Translations under genes and position numbers: made by a program
Notes under the pieces: generated by a model
Databases searched by the model: none
What the model was told of the DNA's origin: nothing
The model's input: the letters and a program-made list of their open reading frames with translations, nothing else
NCBI GenBank assembly: GCA_028277945.1
Contig: JANQFH010000056.1
Span: 124,001-188,000, forward strand
Length of the DNA stretch: 64,000 nucleotides
Direction of reading: 5' to 3'
Source: Oligoflexia bacterium
Lineage (GTDB): Bacteria; Bdellovibrionota_G; JANQFH01
Shown here: piece by piece, positions 55,191-63,494 of the stretch
Layout of the letters: every line of letters starts with the position of its first letter
How positions within the stretch are numbered: position 1 is the stretch's first letter

Positions 55191-56495
55191 TCAACAATCA
55201 GGTGGTAGCAGTGTCTTACGATCTAGAGGCGTCTTAAAAAGATGTCCTTGGCTACCGACGTTGCCGGCACCAAACAGCCATGGCAAACCTTCAGCGTCAA
55301 CAAAATACTCTAAATCCCGAATCTGCATACCTTCGCTGTTAAATTTATCTAAATTCAAGCGACATTTACTCTCTAGCCCGTCATCTACAACAGCTGCCAC
55401 TTCAAGCTGACTCGCAGCTGTCCAGTCTCCTGGTTGTACAGCGATGAAGAGATATTCGCCGATTGGTTGTACATCACTACAGGTAAACGCCTCTGCACCA
55501 ATGGCAAACTCGCCAAGTTCAGCTGGATGATCTGAATCATAATAGTAGACCCGACCACGGTCCCATTCTTTGCTACCAGGCTCGCCAGCTTTTTCACGAA
55601 CCTTCGGATCGGTGTCACAGAGGTAGAGACGCTCTTTTGACTCATCATAGGCTATCCGCTGCACCACACCCGAAAACTCCAGGGGTTGCGTAGCTAGATA
55701 ATCACGAAATTCTAGGTTTGAACCCTCAGCTGCTTCGAGTTTGTCACGATCGAAAATCAACAGATGACCGTGATCCCTCTGTCTCACCCCTGCAGTAAGG
55801 GCAATCTTATCTTCTCCCATGGGCTGTAACTCGCCGAGAAAGGCGTACTGTTTCTTTCCATCTATCTCTTTCACAATGTTGATCTTCATGGAGGCACGAA
55901 CCCTATCTTGCGTAAACAACACCAGTTTGCCAGGCTCTTCCACACTCGCCGTGTAATGGTCGTTGAATCTTGCATTGCTGAACGTTACTAGGCAGCCGGA
56001 ATCCAAGAGACAGAGATCCTGTGGGTAGAAGTCCTGCACACCACAGGCTGGGCGCTCTAAGTAGAGTTCTGATTCCTGCTTTTGCAGATGGCAGCGAATC
56101 ACCAAGGGAATTTTTAGACGCTCAGTCTCTTGGTCATCGGCGACATATCTCGCGATCAACACAAAAAGCTCTCCATCCGCAAGCGCCATCCGCCACGGAT
56201 TTGCCCAACCCTGTCCCACTAGATGTTGATGTAACGATAACGCGCCATCTTTCTTAAAATCCGGTAGTGCTATGAAATGCACACCCGGATTACCCTGCCA
56301 GGCCATACCATCATAGGCACCGCCATCTAAGACAACCATTTGCTCATCCTTGATAATTACTTGCTCTAAGTAGGATCCAACTGCGAGCGTTGCGGTTTTT
56401 CGTTCACTACCCTCCCAGGCAACAACCGTCTGGCTCAAACTAGGCAAGCTGACAAGGGCAGCAAAGAGACCAACGGGTTGTAAGATTGACTTCAT
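55191..56495 (-). CDS. Secreted protein of unknown function in a cobalamin-riboswitch operon
   Basis: The 434-residue protein has a signal peptide (LFAALVSLPSLSQTVVA) and a mature domain made of many short strands with repeated aromatic-turn-acidic units, suggesting a beta-propeller (for example MVVLDGG, FVLIARYV, LVTFSNARF, LLIFDRDKL, RLYLCDTD, YLFIAVQPGDW). No family recognised. Its ATG overlaps the stop of the anchored protein upstream by 4 bp, so both are expressed from the B12-controlled transcript. Cobalamin or cobalt handling outside the inner membrane is a hypothesis from the riboswitch only. Confidence 0.7.
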   Translation of the reverse strand: MKSILQPVGLFAALVSLPSLSQTVVAWEGSERKTATLAVGSYLEQVIIKDEQMVVLDGGAYDGMAWQGNPGVHFIALPDFKKDGALSLHQHLVGQGWANPWRMALADGELFVLIARYVADDQETERLKIPLVIRCHLQKQESELYLERPACGVQDFYPQDLCLLDSGCLVTFSNARFNDHYTASVEEPGKLVLFTQDRVRASMKINIVKEIDGKKQYAFLGELQPMGEDKIALTAGVRQRDHGHLLIFDRDKLEAAEGSNLEFRDYLATQPLEFSGVVQRIAYDESKERLYLCDTDPKVREKAGEPGSKEWDRGRVYYYDSDHPAELGEFAIGAEAFTCSDVQPIGEYLFIAVQPGDWTAASQLEVAAVVDDGLESKCRLNLDKFNSEGMQIRDLEYFVDAEGLPWLFGAGNVGSQGHLFKTPLDRKTLLPPDC

Positions 56496-57967
56496 TGTAG
56501 GTACTCCTCTGTGACATAGGCGTAGTGCATCTGCAGCGCATCTGGGTCTGCCCCTTCGGTATTGGCAACTGCATCTGGATCGCCGGCAAAGATGTCGACA
56601 AAGCAGACGCAGCCAACAGCGTCAAAACCTCGAGCTGCCATCTCGTTGCGCATCGGCCGAAGATCAAACTTGTCTCCTCCCTGCTCAGTTGGAATCACTC
56701 CGGCACAACCGCGAAAGTACTCTGCTTTGGTGGGAGCACAGGGAAACTGCACGTACTGACCTTGAACGTAGTCCTCACAGTTATCGGCAATCCGCACCGC
56801 CATGGGCTCGACAAAGTAACGGCCGGTTTTAAACATGCGAGCTCTAGTATCATCCTGTAAGAGGTTTGCTGCAGATCTTTCGGTTGTATCCATCTCGGCA
56901 TCCGACTTCTTGTCAATTTGGAAAACGTTCTCAAAGCCTACAAAATCAATGCCATTTTCATCGTAGATTTTGCCACCATCCCTTGGTTGAAAGCAGACCT
57001 CGCCACCATGACCCAAAGGGTGTGCTTTGTTTTTCAGCGCTGTACGTGCGTATGGAGAGTTTTCGCCCCAGCGATATCCAGGAGGAAAACGATAATCAGG
57101 AGGGCCGCTCAGTCTGAGCGCCAATCGCTCGGCTGAGATAGCTGGAAGGCTATTGTTACTGCGGTAACGACGACCAATGATATCCAAGCCTGGCCGGTTG
57201 TGCTCTACCGGCACGACGTGATCCCAAAGTCCTAGGGCGATCTTTTTTGGCTCGTCTGGTTTCTCTGCTTGTGGCTCCTGTGCTGCCGGACTGCCGGCTA
57301 TGGCTGCAGCCTCACTCTCTAGAAAGGCCTCCTCTTCCTCAGCAGTTACCTCCTCTACCTCACGATACCAATTACCATGGGGTTCAATCACACCTTCGGC
57401 AAGCAGGGTATCCAAGACGTGTTGTTTGAAGGTATCCAGCTCCTCGTCTTCTTCAGGCATATGCGATTTAAACTCTTCAATGACTTCACGCCGCCAACGG
57501 GGTACGTCATCTCTGTCTTTTGCATAGCCACGAGTTAGATAGCGTGGTTTGGGGTAGGTCACCACGAGCTCTTCGGGATAGTCAGGTTGGTTGTCGGAGG
57601 CTTTACGTTGCGATGGCAGAACCAGTAGCTCACCGGATTTTTTGCCAGCTGAAGATTTAACAGGACCGAGTGTCGCTTGGCCGGTTTTCTGCGCAAAACC
57701 CACTTCGACGATTTCCGCTGCTGTCGACTCCTCTATCTTTGCAGCCGTTGGTGCTGCTGTCTGAATCAACTCCTTTACTGGTTCTACCAACACGGGTTGT
57801 TCCGATGTAAAGAGCTTTTGATAACCGCGTTCAAGCACTCTGACCAACCAAGCAAGCTTGTCGGCTGAACGTGGTACACTCGAACCACCTAAAAGCGGCA
57901 GCAGTGCCAAGGCAAGCAAGACAAATACTGAGAGAAAAATTAAGCGGCGGAAATCTGGTGAGAACAT
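56492..57967 (-). CDS. Membrane-anchored protein of unknown function, first gene after the cobalamin riboswitch
   Basis: The 491-residue protein has one N-terminal transmembrane helix (LIFLSVFVLLALALLPLLGG), a Glu/Ala/Pro-rich linker to about residue 235, and a C-terminal domain with several Cys (GEVCFQPRDGG, NCEDY, FPCAPTKAEYFRGCAG, VGCVCF). The anchor plus long linker recalls periplasm-spanning proteins such as TonB, but no TonB C-terminal motif is seen. ATG 57967 has AAGGAGG 6 nt upstream. A short TTGCC/GGCAA stem next to this ribosome binding site could let the riboswitch control translation. Confidence 0.7.
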   Translation of the reverse strand: MFSPDFRRLIFLSVFVLLALALLPLLGGSSVPRSADKLAWLVRVLERGYQKLFTSEQPVLVEPVKELIQTAAPTAAKIEESTAAEIVEVGFAQKTGQATLGPVKSSAGKKSGELLVLPSQRKASDNQPDYPEELVVTYPKPRYLTRGYAKDRDDVPRWRREVIEEFKSHMPEEDEELDTFKQHVLDTLLAEGVIEPHGNWYREVEEVTAEEEEAFLESEAAAIAGSPAAQEPQAEKPDEPKKIALGLWDHVVPVEHNRPGLDIIGRRYRSNNSLPAISAERLALRLSGPPDYRFPPGYRWGENSPYARTALKNKAHPLGHGGEVCFQPRDGGKIYDENGIDFVGFENVFQIDKKSDAEMDTTERSAANLLQDDTRARMFKTGRYFVEPMAVRIADNCEDYVQGQYVQFPCAPTKAEYFRGCAGVIPTEQGGDKFDLRPMRNEMAARGFDAVGCVCFVDIFAGDPDAVANTEGADPDALQMHYAYVTEEYLQ

Positions 57968-58014
57968 GCGGCCCTCCTTGCCCGAACCACGAGGCAATAT
58001 AAGTGGAGGCAAGT

Positions 58015-58212
58015 TACCGACCGGTCTCCTGGCTTATACCTCAAACGTCCTTGTAGCCGCCTTCCCAGAGGCTATCCAGTGGCAACATGGCTCAAGGACT
58101 TGGTAATCACAGTGACGGGATCGCTGTGGGATTACACCACATTCCCGACATCGGCAGTTGCTATGGCAAAGCTAGCACAGTGGCTTTAGCCGTCAAATGT
58201 TTCCCTATACCA
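58015..58212 (-). promoter_or_regulatory. Cobalamin riboswitch
   Basis: Read on the minus strand, the leader has the order of conserved blocks of the adenosylcobalamin/cobalamin riboswitch: GGGAATGTGGTGTAATCCCA (from 58146), CCCGTCACTGTGA, the B12 box GCCACTGG with TCTGGGAAGGCG (58058-58083), and the closing AAGCCAGGAGACCGGTC (58021-58035 region). It lies about 50 nt before the ATG at 57967 and points at the two orphan genes. Binding should reduce their expression when B12 is plentiful. Ends are approximate. Confidence 0.93.
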
Positions 58213-58239
58213 CTAAGAGTAAAATAAGGCTTTTTAGAC

Positions 58240-58268
58240 TTTACTCATGAGTAAAATCTGGTTATACT
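58240..58268 (+). promoter_or_regulatory. Promoter with 16-bp palindrome before the AAA ATPase
   Basis: TTTACT (58240-58245), exactly 17 bp, TATACT (58263-58268), ending 10 nt before the ATG at 58279. The perfect palindrome TTTACTCATGAGTAAA (58240-58255) covers the -35, and GAGTAAAAT recurs directly at about 58216-58224 and 58249-58257. It suggests control by an unidentified dimeric regulator and is shared with the divergent riboswitch operon. Confidence 0.6.
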
Positions 58269-58278
58269 GATTTTTATC

Positions 58279-59427
58279 ATGAAAACACCCGCACTCCCAA
58301 GATACCTGCAGGGACCTGTTCATGAGGATCTGCAGGCAAAGATGGTCTTCGTTGGCGGGCCACGTCAGGTGGGGAAAACTACCTTTGCTCTGAGCTTCTT
58401 GGACAAACCCCACCTCAATCATCCTGCCTATTTGAACTGGGATGTTCCACAAGTGCGTCCGGCCCTCTTGAAAGGGGAGCTACCGCCAAATCAACCGCTT
58501 GTCGTTTTCGATGAAATTCATAAGTTTGCGCGCTGGCGCAATCTTGTGAAGGGTTTCTATGATCGTTATCACTCCTCTACATCGTTTCTCGTTACAGGAT
58601 CGGCCCGGCTTGACTATTACCGACGAGGCGGTGATTCTCTGCAGGGACGCTACCACTATCATCGACTACATCCCTTTTCGTTGGCCGAGATAGAGAAAAC
58701 CGCTTCACCTAAAGACGTCGATCATCTACTGCGTTTTGGCGGTTTTCCAGAACCTTGTCTTCGCGGCAGAGAGAAACATTGGCGACGCTGGCAGAGGGAA
58801 CGATTACAACGAGTGATCTACGATGATATCCGTGACCTGGAAAACCTGCGAGAGGTTAGCTTGATGGAACTCCTTCTAGAAGAGCTGCCGCATCGGGTGG
58901 GTTCGCCGCTCTCGGTCAAAAACCTCAAAGAAACCCTGCAGGTAGCTCATGATACTGTAGAACGTTGGCTCGCGATTCTTGAGCGCATGTATGTCTGCTT
59001 TCGTATTCCTCCCTATGGCGCTCGACGCATTCGGGCAGTCAAAAAGGAACAAAAACTCTATTTTTGGGACTGGTCGCAATGTCCTGATGATGGCCGTCGC
59101 TTTGAAAATCTGCTCGCTTGCCAGTTGCTCAAGTACTGTCATTTTTTGCAGGACACCGAAGGATATAAAATGGAGCTACGCTTTGTGCGAGACACGGACA
59201 AACGTGAAGTCGATTTTGTTGTGTTGCAAGAAGATAAACCCACTTTTGCTGTAGAGTGTAAAACAGGAGAAAGAGAGATTTCACAAGCAGCGCGTTACTT
59301 TCGTGCAAGAACGCCGATCAAACGTTTTTTTCAGGTGCACCTTGGACGGAAGGATTTTGGTGATGCTGATGTCGATGTACGGGTGTTACCCTTTACCCGG
59401 TTTTGCAAAGAACTGCGCCTACCATAA
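58279..59427 (+). CDS. AAA+ ATPase with DUF4143 domain
   Basis: The 382-residue protein has Walker A FVGGPRQVGKTTFA, Walker B PLVVFDEIHK, the FLVTGSARLDYYRRGGDSLQGR segment broken after Ser-Ala-Arg, and LHPFSLAEIE, then a winged-helix/DUF4143 region (SVKNLKETLQVAHDTVERWL) and a PD-(D/E)XK-like C-terminal end (REVDFVV...FAVECKTGE). These stand-alone ATPases are widespread, often variable between strains; their role is unsettled. No Shine-Dalgarno; the promoter lies 10 nt upstream. Confidence 0.88.
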   Translation: MKTPALPRYLQGPVHEDLQAKMVFVGGPRQVGKTTFALSFLDKPHLNHPAYLNWDVPQVRPALLKGELPPNQPLVVFDEIHKFARWRNLVKGFYDRYHSSTSFLVTGSARLDYYRRGGDSLQGRYHYHRLHPFSLAEIEKTASPKDVDHLLRFGGFPEPCLRGREKHWRRWQRERLQRVIYDDIRDLENLREVSLMELLLEELPHRVGSPLSVKNLKETLQVAHDTVERWLAILERMYVCFRIPPYGARRIRAVKKEQKLYFWDWSQCPDDGRRFENLLACQLLKYCHFLQDTEGYKMELRFVRDTDKREVDFVVLQEDKPTFAVECKTGEREISQAARYFRARTPIKRFFQVHLGRKDFGDADVDVRVLPFTRFCKELRLP

Positions 59428-59456
59428 AATGGTTTGGTAAGCGGCAACTTCTATAA

Positions 59457-60560
59457 TTATGGAGATTTCGGCAGTAGAAGATAGAGGATGCCGCTCGCCT
59501 TCATATGGCCGGCCTGCTCACCGGCAAAGGCGCCGGCGCCCCAGTAGAGATCAACGTGATCGCCACGCACACCACCGCCTGTGTCCTGACTGACCACAAA
59601 CAGGGAGAGTGGTTTCGTTGGATCCAGGGGCTTGCTCGTACTGAGGTAAGCGAGCAGTCCGAGTGGGATTCTTGTGGTGTCGACGGCAATCGTACGCATG
59701 GGCGTAATGGCTAAGCCAGAGGCTCCCTCGACATAGTCCTTGAACTTAAAAAAGATATAGCGCGGCATGCGTGCTGCATAACGGCGAAATCGTTTTGGGT
59801 TTGCTGTAAAGTAGCTGTCGATCGTTTGCATGCTCATACCTTGTTTCTGCAACACGCCATCAGCAATCAACAGCTTACCCAGCGAGACATAGTCATGGCC
59901 ATTGTCACCCGCATAACCGACGATGGCTGAACTACCATCGGGCCAGATCAGCCTGCCACTGCCCTGAACCTGGAGAAAAAAGCGTTCGATGTCATTCTCC
60001 AGCCAAGCAAGCGGTTTGGCTTTACCACGGAGCACGCCACGATAGTCAATCTCTTCGCGAGTGTGGTATCGTCTACCCGGTTTTTTATCCTCTGGTACCG
60101 GGTAAATTGGGTGGCGAAAACGCGGAGAGGGCTCGCGTGCCGCTCGGTACTCCGGGAGGAAATAACCCGTTACTAAAATCTGTCCGTTCTTCTTGGTTCC
60201 ACGATAGCGATAAACCATAAAGTGGCGCCAAAGCCACTGTGACAGCTCGCTCTTAGAAGGTTGTGTCTGCAAAAATCTCACTAACTCCCGATAGTGGGAT
60301 GCCAACGAACGCACTGTGACTTGCCGACCCGCAACATCCACGACAGCATGTGGATCGCGTTGCAGCTGCCGCTCGAGATGATCCCACTGTTTTATCAGCA
60401 TCTTCTGCAATGACGCCATGTCGGCATCGTCCACAAAGTCACGGCTGGAGCGCCCATCTTGTCGTAATAGCGTCTCCTCTGTAGGGAGACGTTTTTGGCA
60501 AGCAATGAGTAACACCGCGCCAAAGAGCAAACTGACTGTAAGACAAGCGTAGCGAATCAT
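59457..60560 (-). CDS. mltA: Membrane-bound lytic murein transglycosylase A
   Basis: MltA cleaves peptidoglycan glycan strands to 1,6-anhydro ends at the outer membrane. The 367-residue lipoprotein has a signal peptide with LLFGAVLLIAC. The MltA domain includes LVTGYFLPEY, YPVPEDK, YHTREEIDYRG, LAWLENDIERFFLQVQGSG, and the 3D domain has VVSQDTGGGVRGDHVDLYWG with the catalytic Asp. Its ATG overlaps the PilZ-Hsp70 stop by 4 bp (ATGA), so the two are translated together. Confidence 0.94.
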   Translation of the reverse strand: MIRYACLTVSLLFGAVLLIACQKRLPTEETLLRQDGRSSRDFVDDADMASLQKMLIKQWDHLERQLQRDPHAVVDVAGRQVTVRSLASHYRELVRFLQTQPSKSELSQWLWRHFMVYRYRGTKKNGQILVTGYFLPEYRAAREPSPRFRHPIYPVPEDKKPGRRYHTREEIDYRGVLRGKAKPLAWLENDIERFFLQVQGSGRLIWPDGSSAIVGYAGDNGHDYVSLGKLLIADGVLQKQGMSMQTIDSYFTANPKRFRRYAARMPRYIFFKFKDYVEGASGLAITPMRTIAVDTTRIPLGLLAYLSTSKPLDPTKPLSLFVVSQDTGGGVRGDHVDLYWGAGAFAGEQAGHMKASGILYLLLPKSP

Positions 60561-62569
60561 TTAAAAAACTTTTTAAAAAACCCCTGACGCTCGGCCACGG
60601 GTTTGGAGATCTCCGGAGTGATGAGGGGGTGTGCCATGATTTCTACCTTGAGGATCTCGGTCTTGCCGCTAGGCTGGTGGCAAGCACGCAGTTTTAAAAT
60701 GCCCTCTTTGGTTAATTCAAACTCAATAATAATGTCGCTAAGGCCGTCTCCTAAAGTAGGAAATAGAAGTTTGACCGTACCCAGGTACTCATTCTCATCC
60801 ACCCGATCGTGGTTTCCCTGGTAGAGTGCGAGCTCTCGTGTCTGCGTAGCAAAGGGCAGCTCGTTGAGATCAAAACGCTTACGGCATGGCAATGGTGAGT
60901 ACCTGGCAAAGATCTCCTTAAAACCACCATCGGCCATGGCCATGCCTATGGGCAACGTCAGCACGTCTAACAGCAGCGGCCCATCGATACTCTGCATCGA
61001 TCCACCTAGCAATGCCGCCCCCAGCGCAACCGCCTCGTCGGGGTGCACACCCTTGCTTGGATTCTGCTTGAAGTACTCCTGAATCCTCTCTTGTAGATAG
61101 GGCATACGAGTTTGGCCACCAACCAACAAGACATCATCGATATTGCTCGGCAGTAAACCCATAGAGTGGACAACCTGCCCGCAAATCTCCAACGCCTTCT
61201 CTACCAGATCTTTGGTGAGGTCGTTGAGTTGCTGACGTTGGATAGTCATCTGTAAGTCAATCGGCTTACCCTTCTTCTCGACAAGATAAGGAAGCATTAT
61301 CTCTGCCTCTTCTTGAAACGACAGTTGTATCTTGGCATTTTCTGCGGCATTGGTGATGCGTTGTAGGACAACATGATTATCTTGTATGGAGACGCTATGT
61401 TTTTTTTCAAACTGTTCCGTAACGTAATCAATAAGACGTTGATCAAAATCAATACCTCCCAGGAGAGTATCCCCTCCCGTTGCTTTAACCTCGAAAACGT
61501 TCGCAGATACCTCTAAGATGGAAACATCAAAAGTGCCGCCACCAAGATCGAAGACGAGGATGCGCCGGTCATACTCCTTTTGGTAGCCGTAAGCGAGAGC
61601 AGCGGCAGTCGGTTCGTTCAGCAGCAGGTCTACATGCAGTCCTGCAAGCTGGGCTGCCTGTTTCACGGCAGCTCGTTGACTCTCAGTAAAGTAGGCGGGA
61701 ATGGTGATGATCGCCCGCTTAATGGTCGCGCCAAGCAAGCCCTCAGCGCTTTCGCGTAGCTGTGTAATAATAAAAGAACAGACCTCTGGTAGCGTGTACT
61801 CCTTACCAGCCAGAGTAACGATGACCTCATCGTTTTCATTTGCTTTCAACGGGTAGGAGAAATGCGATGCCATCTCACGCACAAACGGAGAGCGGAAGTT
61901 CCTACCAGCAAAACGTTTGACCCCGAAAATCGTATTCTGTGGATTGATGACCGCCTGCTCTTTTGCTGCCAGACCTATCAACATTTTGCCCTGTTCATTG
62001 ATGGCTACAACCGAGGGAATAATCAAACTACCCTTGTCACTGGGCACAAGTTTTGGATGGTCCCCATCCATAAACGCAACGCAGCTATTGGTCGTACCAA
62101 AATCGATGCCAACAATAGGGCCCTGCATTTCATCGACTGAAGGTTGCGGTATTTGCTTGGCCGCGGTCGCTTCCAACTGCATATCGAGATCGAGCTCCGA
62201 GCCGATACCGGCCTCACGGTTTTTGCGGGCAACGTTCCAAACGAACTTGCGACTCGCAGGGGAGAGGCGCACAAAACGAAAGGCCATCCCTGTCGGTTCC
62301 TGCGGTTTGTGGGAGCGACGGGTCCAAAGCACCTCGCCTTCGGCCTCGATAACGACCTCCCCAGACTGCAGGCTAATCTGTAAGGCCAACACCGTCCCAG
62401 CCGATCTCGGGGTCTCCGTCGGTATAAAGAGACCTTCTTCGTAGATATGACGCCCCAGCCGATTCATCAATGCTTCCAGGCTGGGAAACTTGAGCTTGAG
62501 CCGTCCCGCTACGGGCAGAACTGGGGTGGAGGCCGTTGCTTCAGAGCCATCTTTTTTGGGTGGAGCCAT
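60557..62569 (-). CDS. PilZ-Hsp70 fusion (DnaK-like chaperone with N-terminal PilZ)
   Basis: The 670-residue protein has an N-terminal PilZ-like domain (residues 18-125: LKLKFPSLEALMNR, EGLFIPTE, GMAFRFVRLSP), then an Hsp70 ATPase with VGIDFGTTNSCVA, IITIPAYFTESQRAAVKQA, NEPTAAALAYGY, VFDLGGGTFDVSILE and DVLLVGGQTRMPYLQ. The substrate-binding part is short, about 130 residues, with an unusual LPIGMAMADGG. The usual RxxxR and D/NxSxxG c-di-GMP motifs are not obvious in the PilZ part, so it may bind protein rather than c-di-GMP. Similar fusions are known in myxobacteria. First gene before mltA. Confidence 0.9.
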   Translation of the reverse strand: MAPPKKDGSEATASTPVLPVAGRLKLKFPSLEALMNRLGRHIYEEGLFIPTETPRSAGTVLALQISLQSGEVVIEAEGEVLWTRRSHKPQEPTGMAFRFVRLSPASRKFVWNVARKNREAGIGSELDLDMQLEATAAKQIPQPSVDEMQGPIVGIDFGTTNSCVAFMDGDHPKLVPSDKGSLIIPSVVAINEQGKMLIGLAAKEQAVINPQNTIFGVKRFAGRNFRSPFVREMASHFSYPLKANENDEVIVTLAGKEYTLPEVCSFIITQLRESAEGLLGATIKRAIITIPAYFTESQRAAVKQAAQLAGLHVDLLLNEPTAAALAYGYQKEYDRRILVFDLGGGTFDVSILEVSANVFEVKATGGDTLLGGIDFDQRLIDYVTEQFEKKHSVSIQDNHVVLQRITNAAENAKIQLSFQEEAEIMLPYLVEKKGKPIDLQMTIQRQQLNDLTKDLVEKALEICGQVVHSMGLLPSNIDDVLLVGGQTRMPYLQERIQEYFKQNPSKGVHPDEAVALGAALLGGSMQSIDGPLLLDVLTLPIGMAMADGGFKEIFARYSPLPCRKRFDLNELPFATQTRELALYQGNHDRVDENEYLGTVKLLFPTLGDGLSDIIIEFELTKEGILKLRACHQPSGKTEILKVEIMAHPLITPEISKPVAERQGFFKKFFK

Positions 62570-62720
62570 TGCCTACTCGATACTTTAAGCCTAACAATTT
62601 CCACCTTATCTCTCAAGCCGCAGTCGCTGGGGCATTCTTCACACGCTCTATTTGTTGGTACACAAGGACTTGACCCCAACAGCCATATAACGAAATAATC
62701 AATATCGCAGGGAGGTCGGC

Positions 62721-63488
62721 GTGCCGAGTATCGATAAACTAGACTATATCCGTTATCGCTTCCGTTTCAGAAGTCGCTCTGATCAGGTAGAGGTAGAAGA
62801 GCCGGTGGAATGTAACTTTACCGTCTTTCTTGAAAAAGACACCCATGATCTTGTTCAACCCGTGCGTGAAGAGGAGCCCATTCCTGAGTGGGCGAAGTTG
62901 AACTTTGCCAAGTGTGGCAGTTGTCCCTTAGCCGACAAAGACTACAAGTACTGTCCAACGGCACGTTCACTGGTAGACGTCGTCGAATTCTTTGCAGACC
63001 TACCTTCGTATGAAGAGGTTGAAGTGATTGTTGAAACTCCGAAACGGATTATATCGGCACAGACCACCGTGCAACTTGGACTACGTTCACTTATGGGACT
63101 ACTTATGCCGATTAGTGGCTGCCCCATCCTCATGAAACTAAAACCGATGACCTTTACCCACCTTCCCTTTAGTAGCATTGAAGAGACTACCTACCGTGCA
63201 GTGTCGATGTACTTACTCAATCAGTACTTCAGCCATCGTTTTGGCGGAGAGGCGAGCTTTGATCTTGAGGGTCTACGGCAAATCTATAAAGAACTGCACG
63301 ACGTGAACCTTGATTTTTTACAACGCCTGCGTAGCGCCAGCCGTACCGATGCCAACTTAAACAGCCTGGTAAGCCTTGATGTTTTCACGATTGCCATACC
63401 ACGCTCGATCGACAATCAGCTGGAGAAGCTCATGCCCCTATTTATGCCCGATACCGCCGTAGATGATGACAGTGAGAGTTGTCGTTAA
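62721..63488 (+). CDS. Conserved hypothetical protein with CxxC/Cys motif
   Basis: The 255-residue protein has an N-terminal strand-rich region, then FAKCGSCPLADKDYKYCPTARSLVDVVEFF with three Cys in a possible metal site, and a helical C-terminal half (ISGCPILMKLKPMTFTHLPF). The Cys block and the VDVVEFF helix recur in a family of proteins annotated only as DUF6901-like; I am not certain of that name. GTG start with GGAGG 6 nt upstream. Function unknown. Confidence 0.65.
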   Translation: MPSIDKLDYIRYRFRFRSRSDQVEVEEPVECNFTVFLEKDTHDLVQPVREEEPIPEWAKLNFAKCGSCPLADKDYKYCPTARSLVDVVEFFADLPSYEEVEVIVETPKRIISAQTTVQLGLRSLMGLLMPISGCPILMKLKPMTFTHLPFSSIEETTYRAVSMYLLNQYFSHRFGGEASFDLEGLRQIYKELHDVNLDFLQRLRSASRTDANLNSLVSLDVFTIAIPRSIDNQLEKLMPLFMPDTAVDDDSESCR

Positions 63489-63494
63489 ACACTC

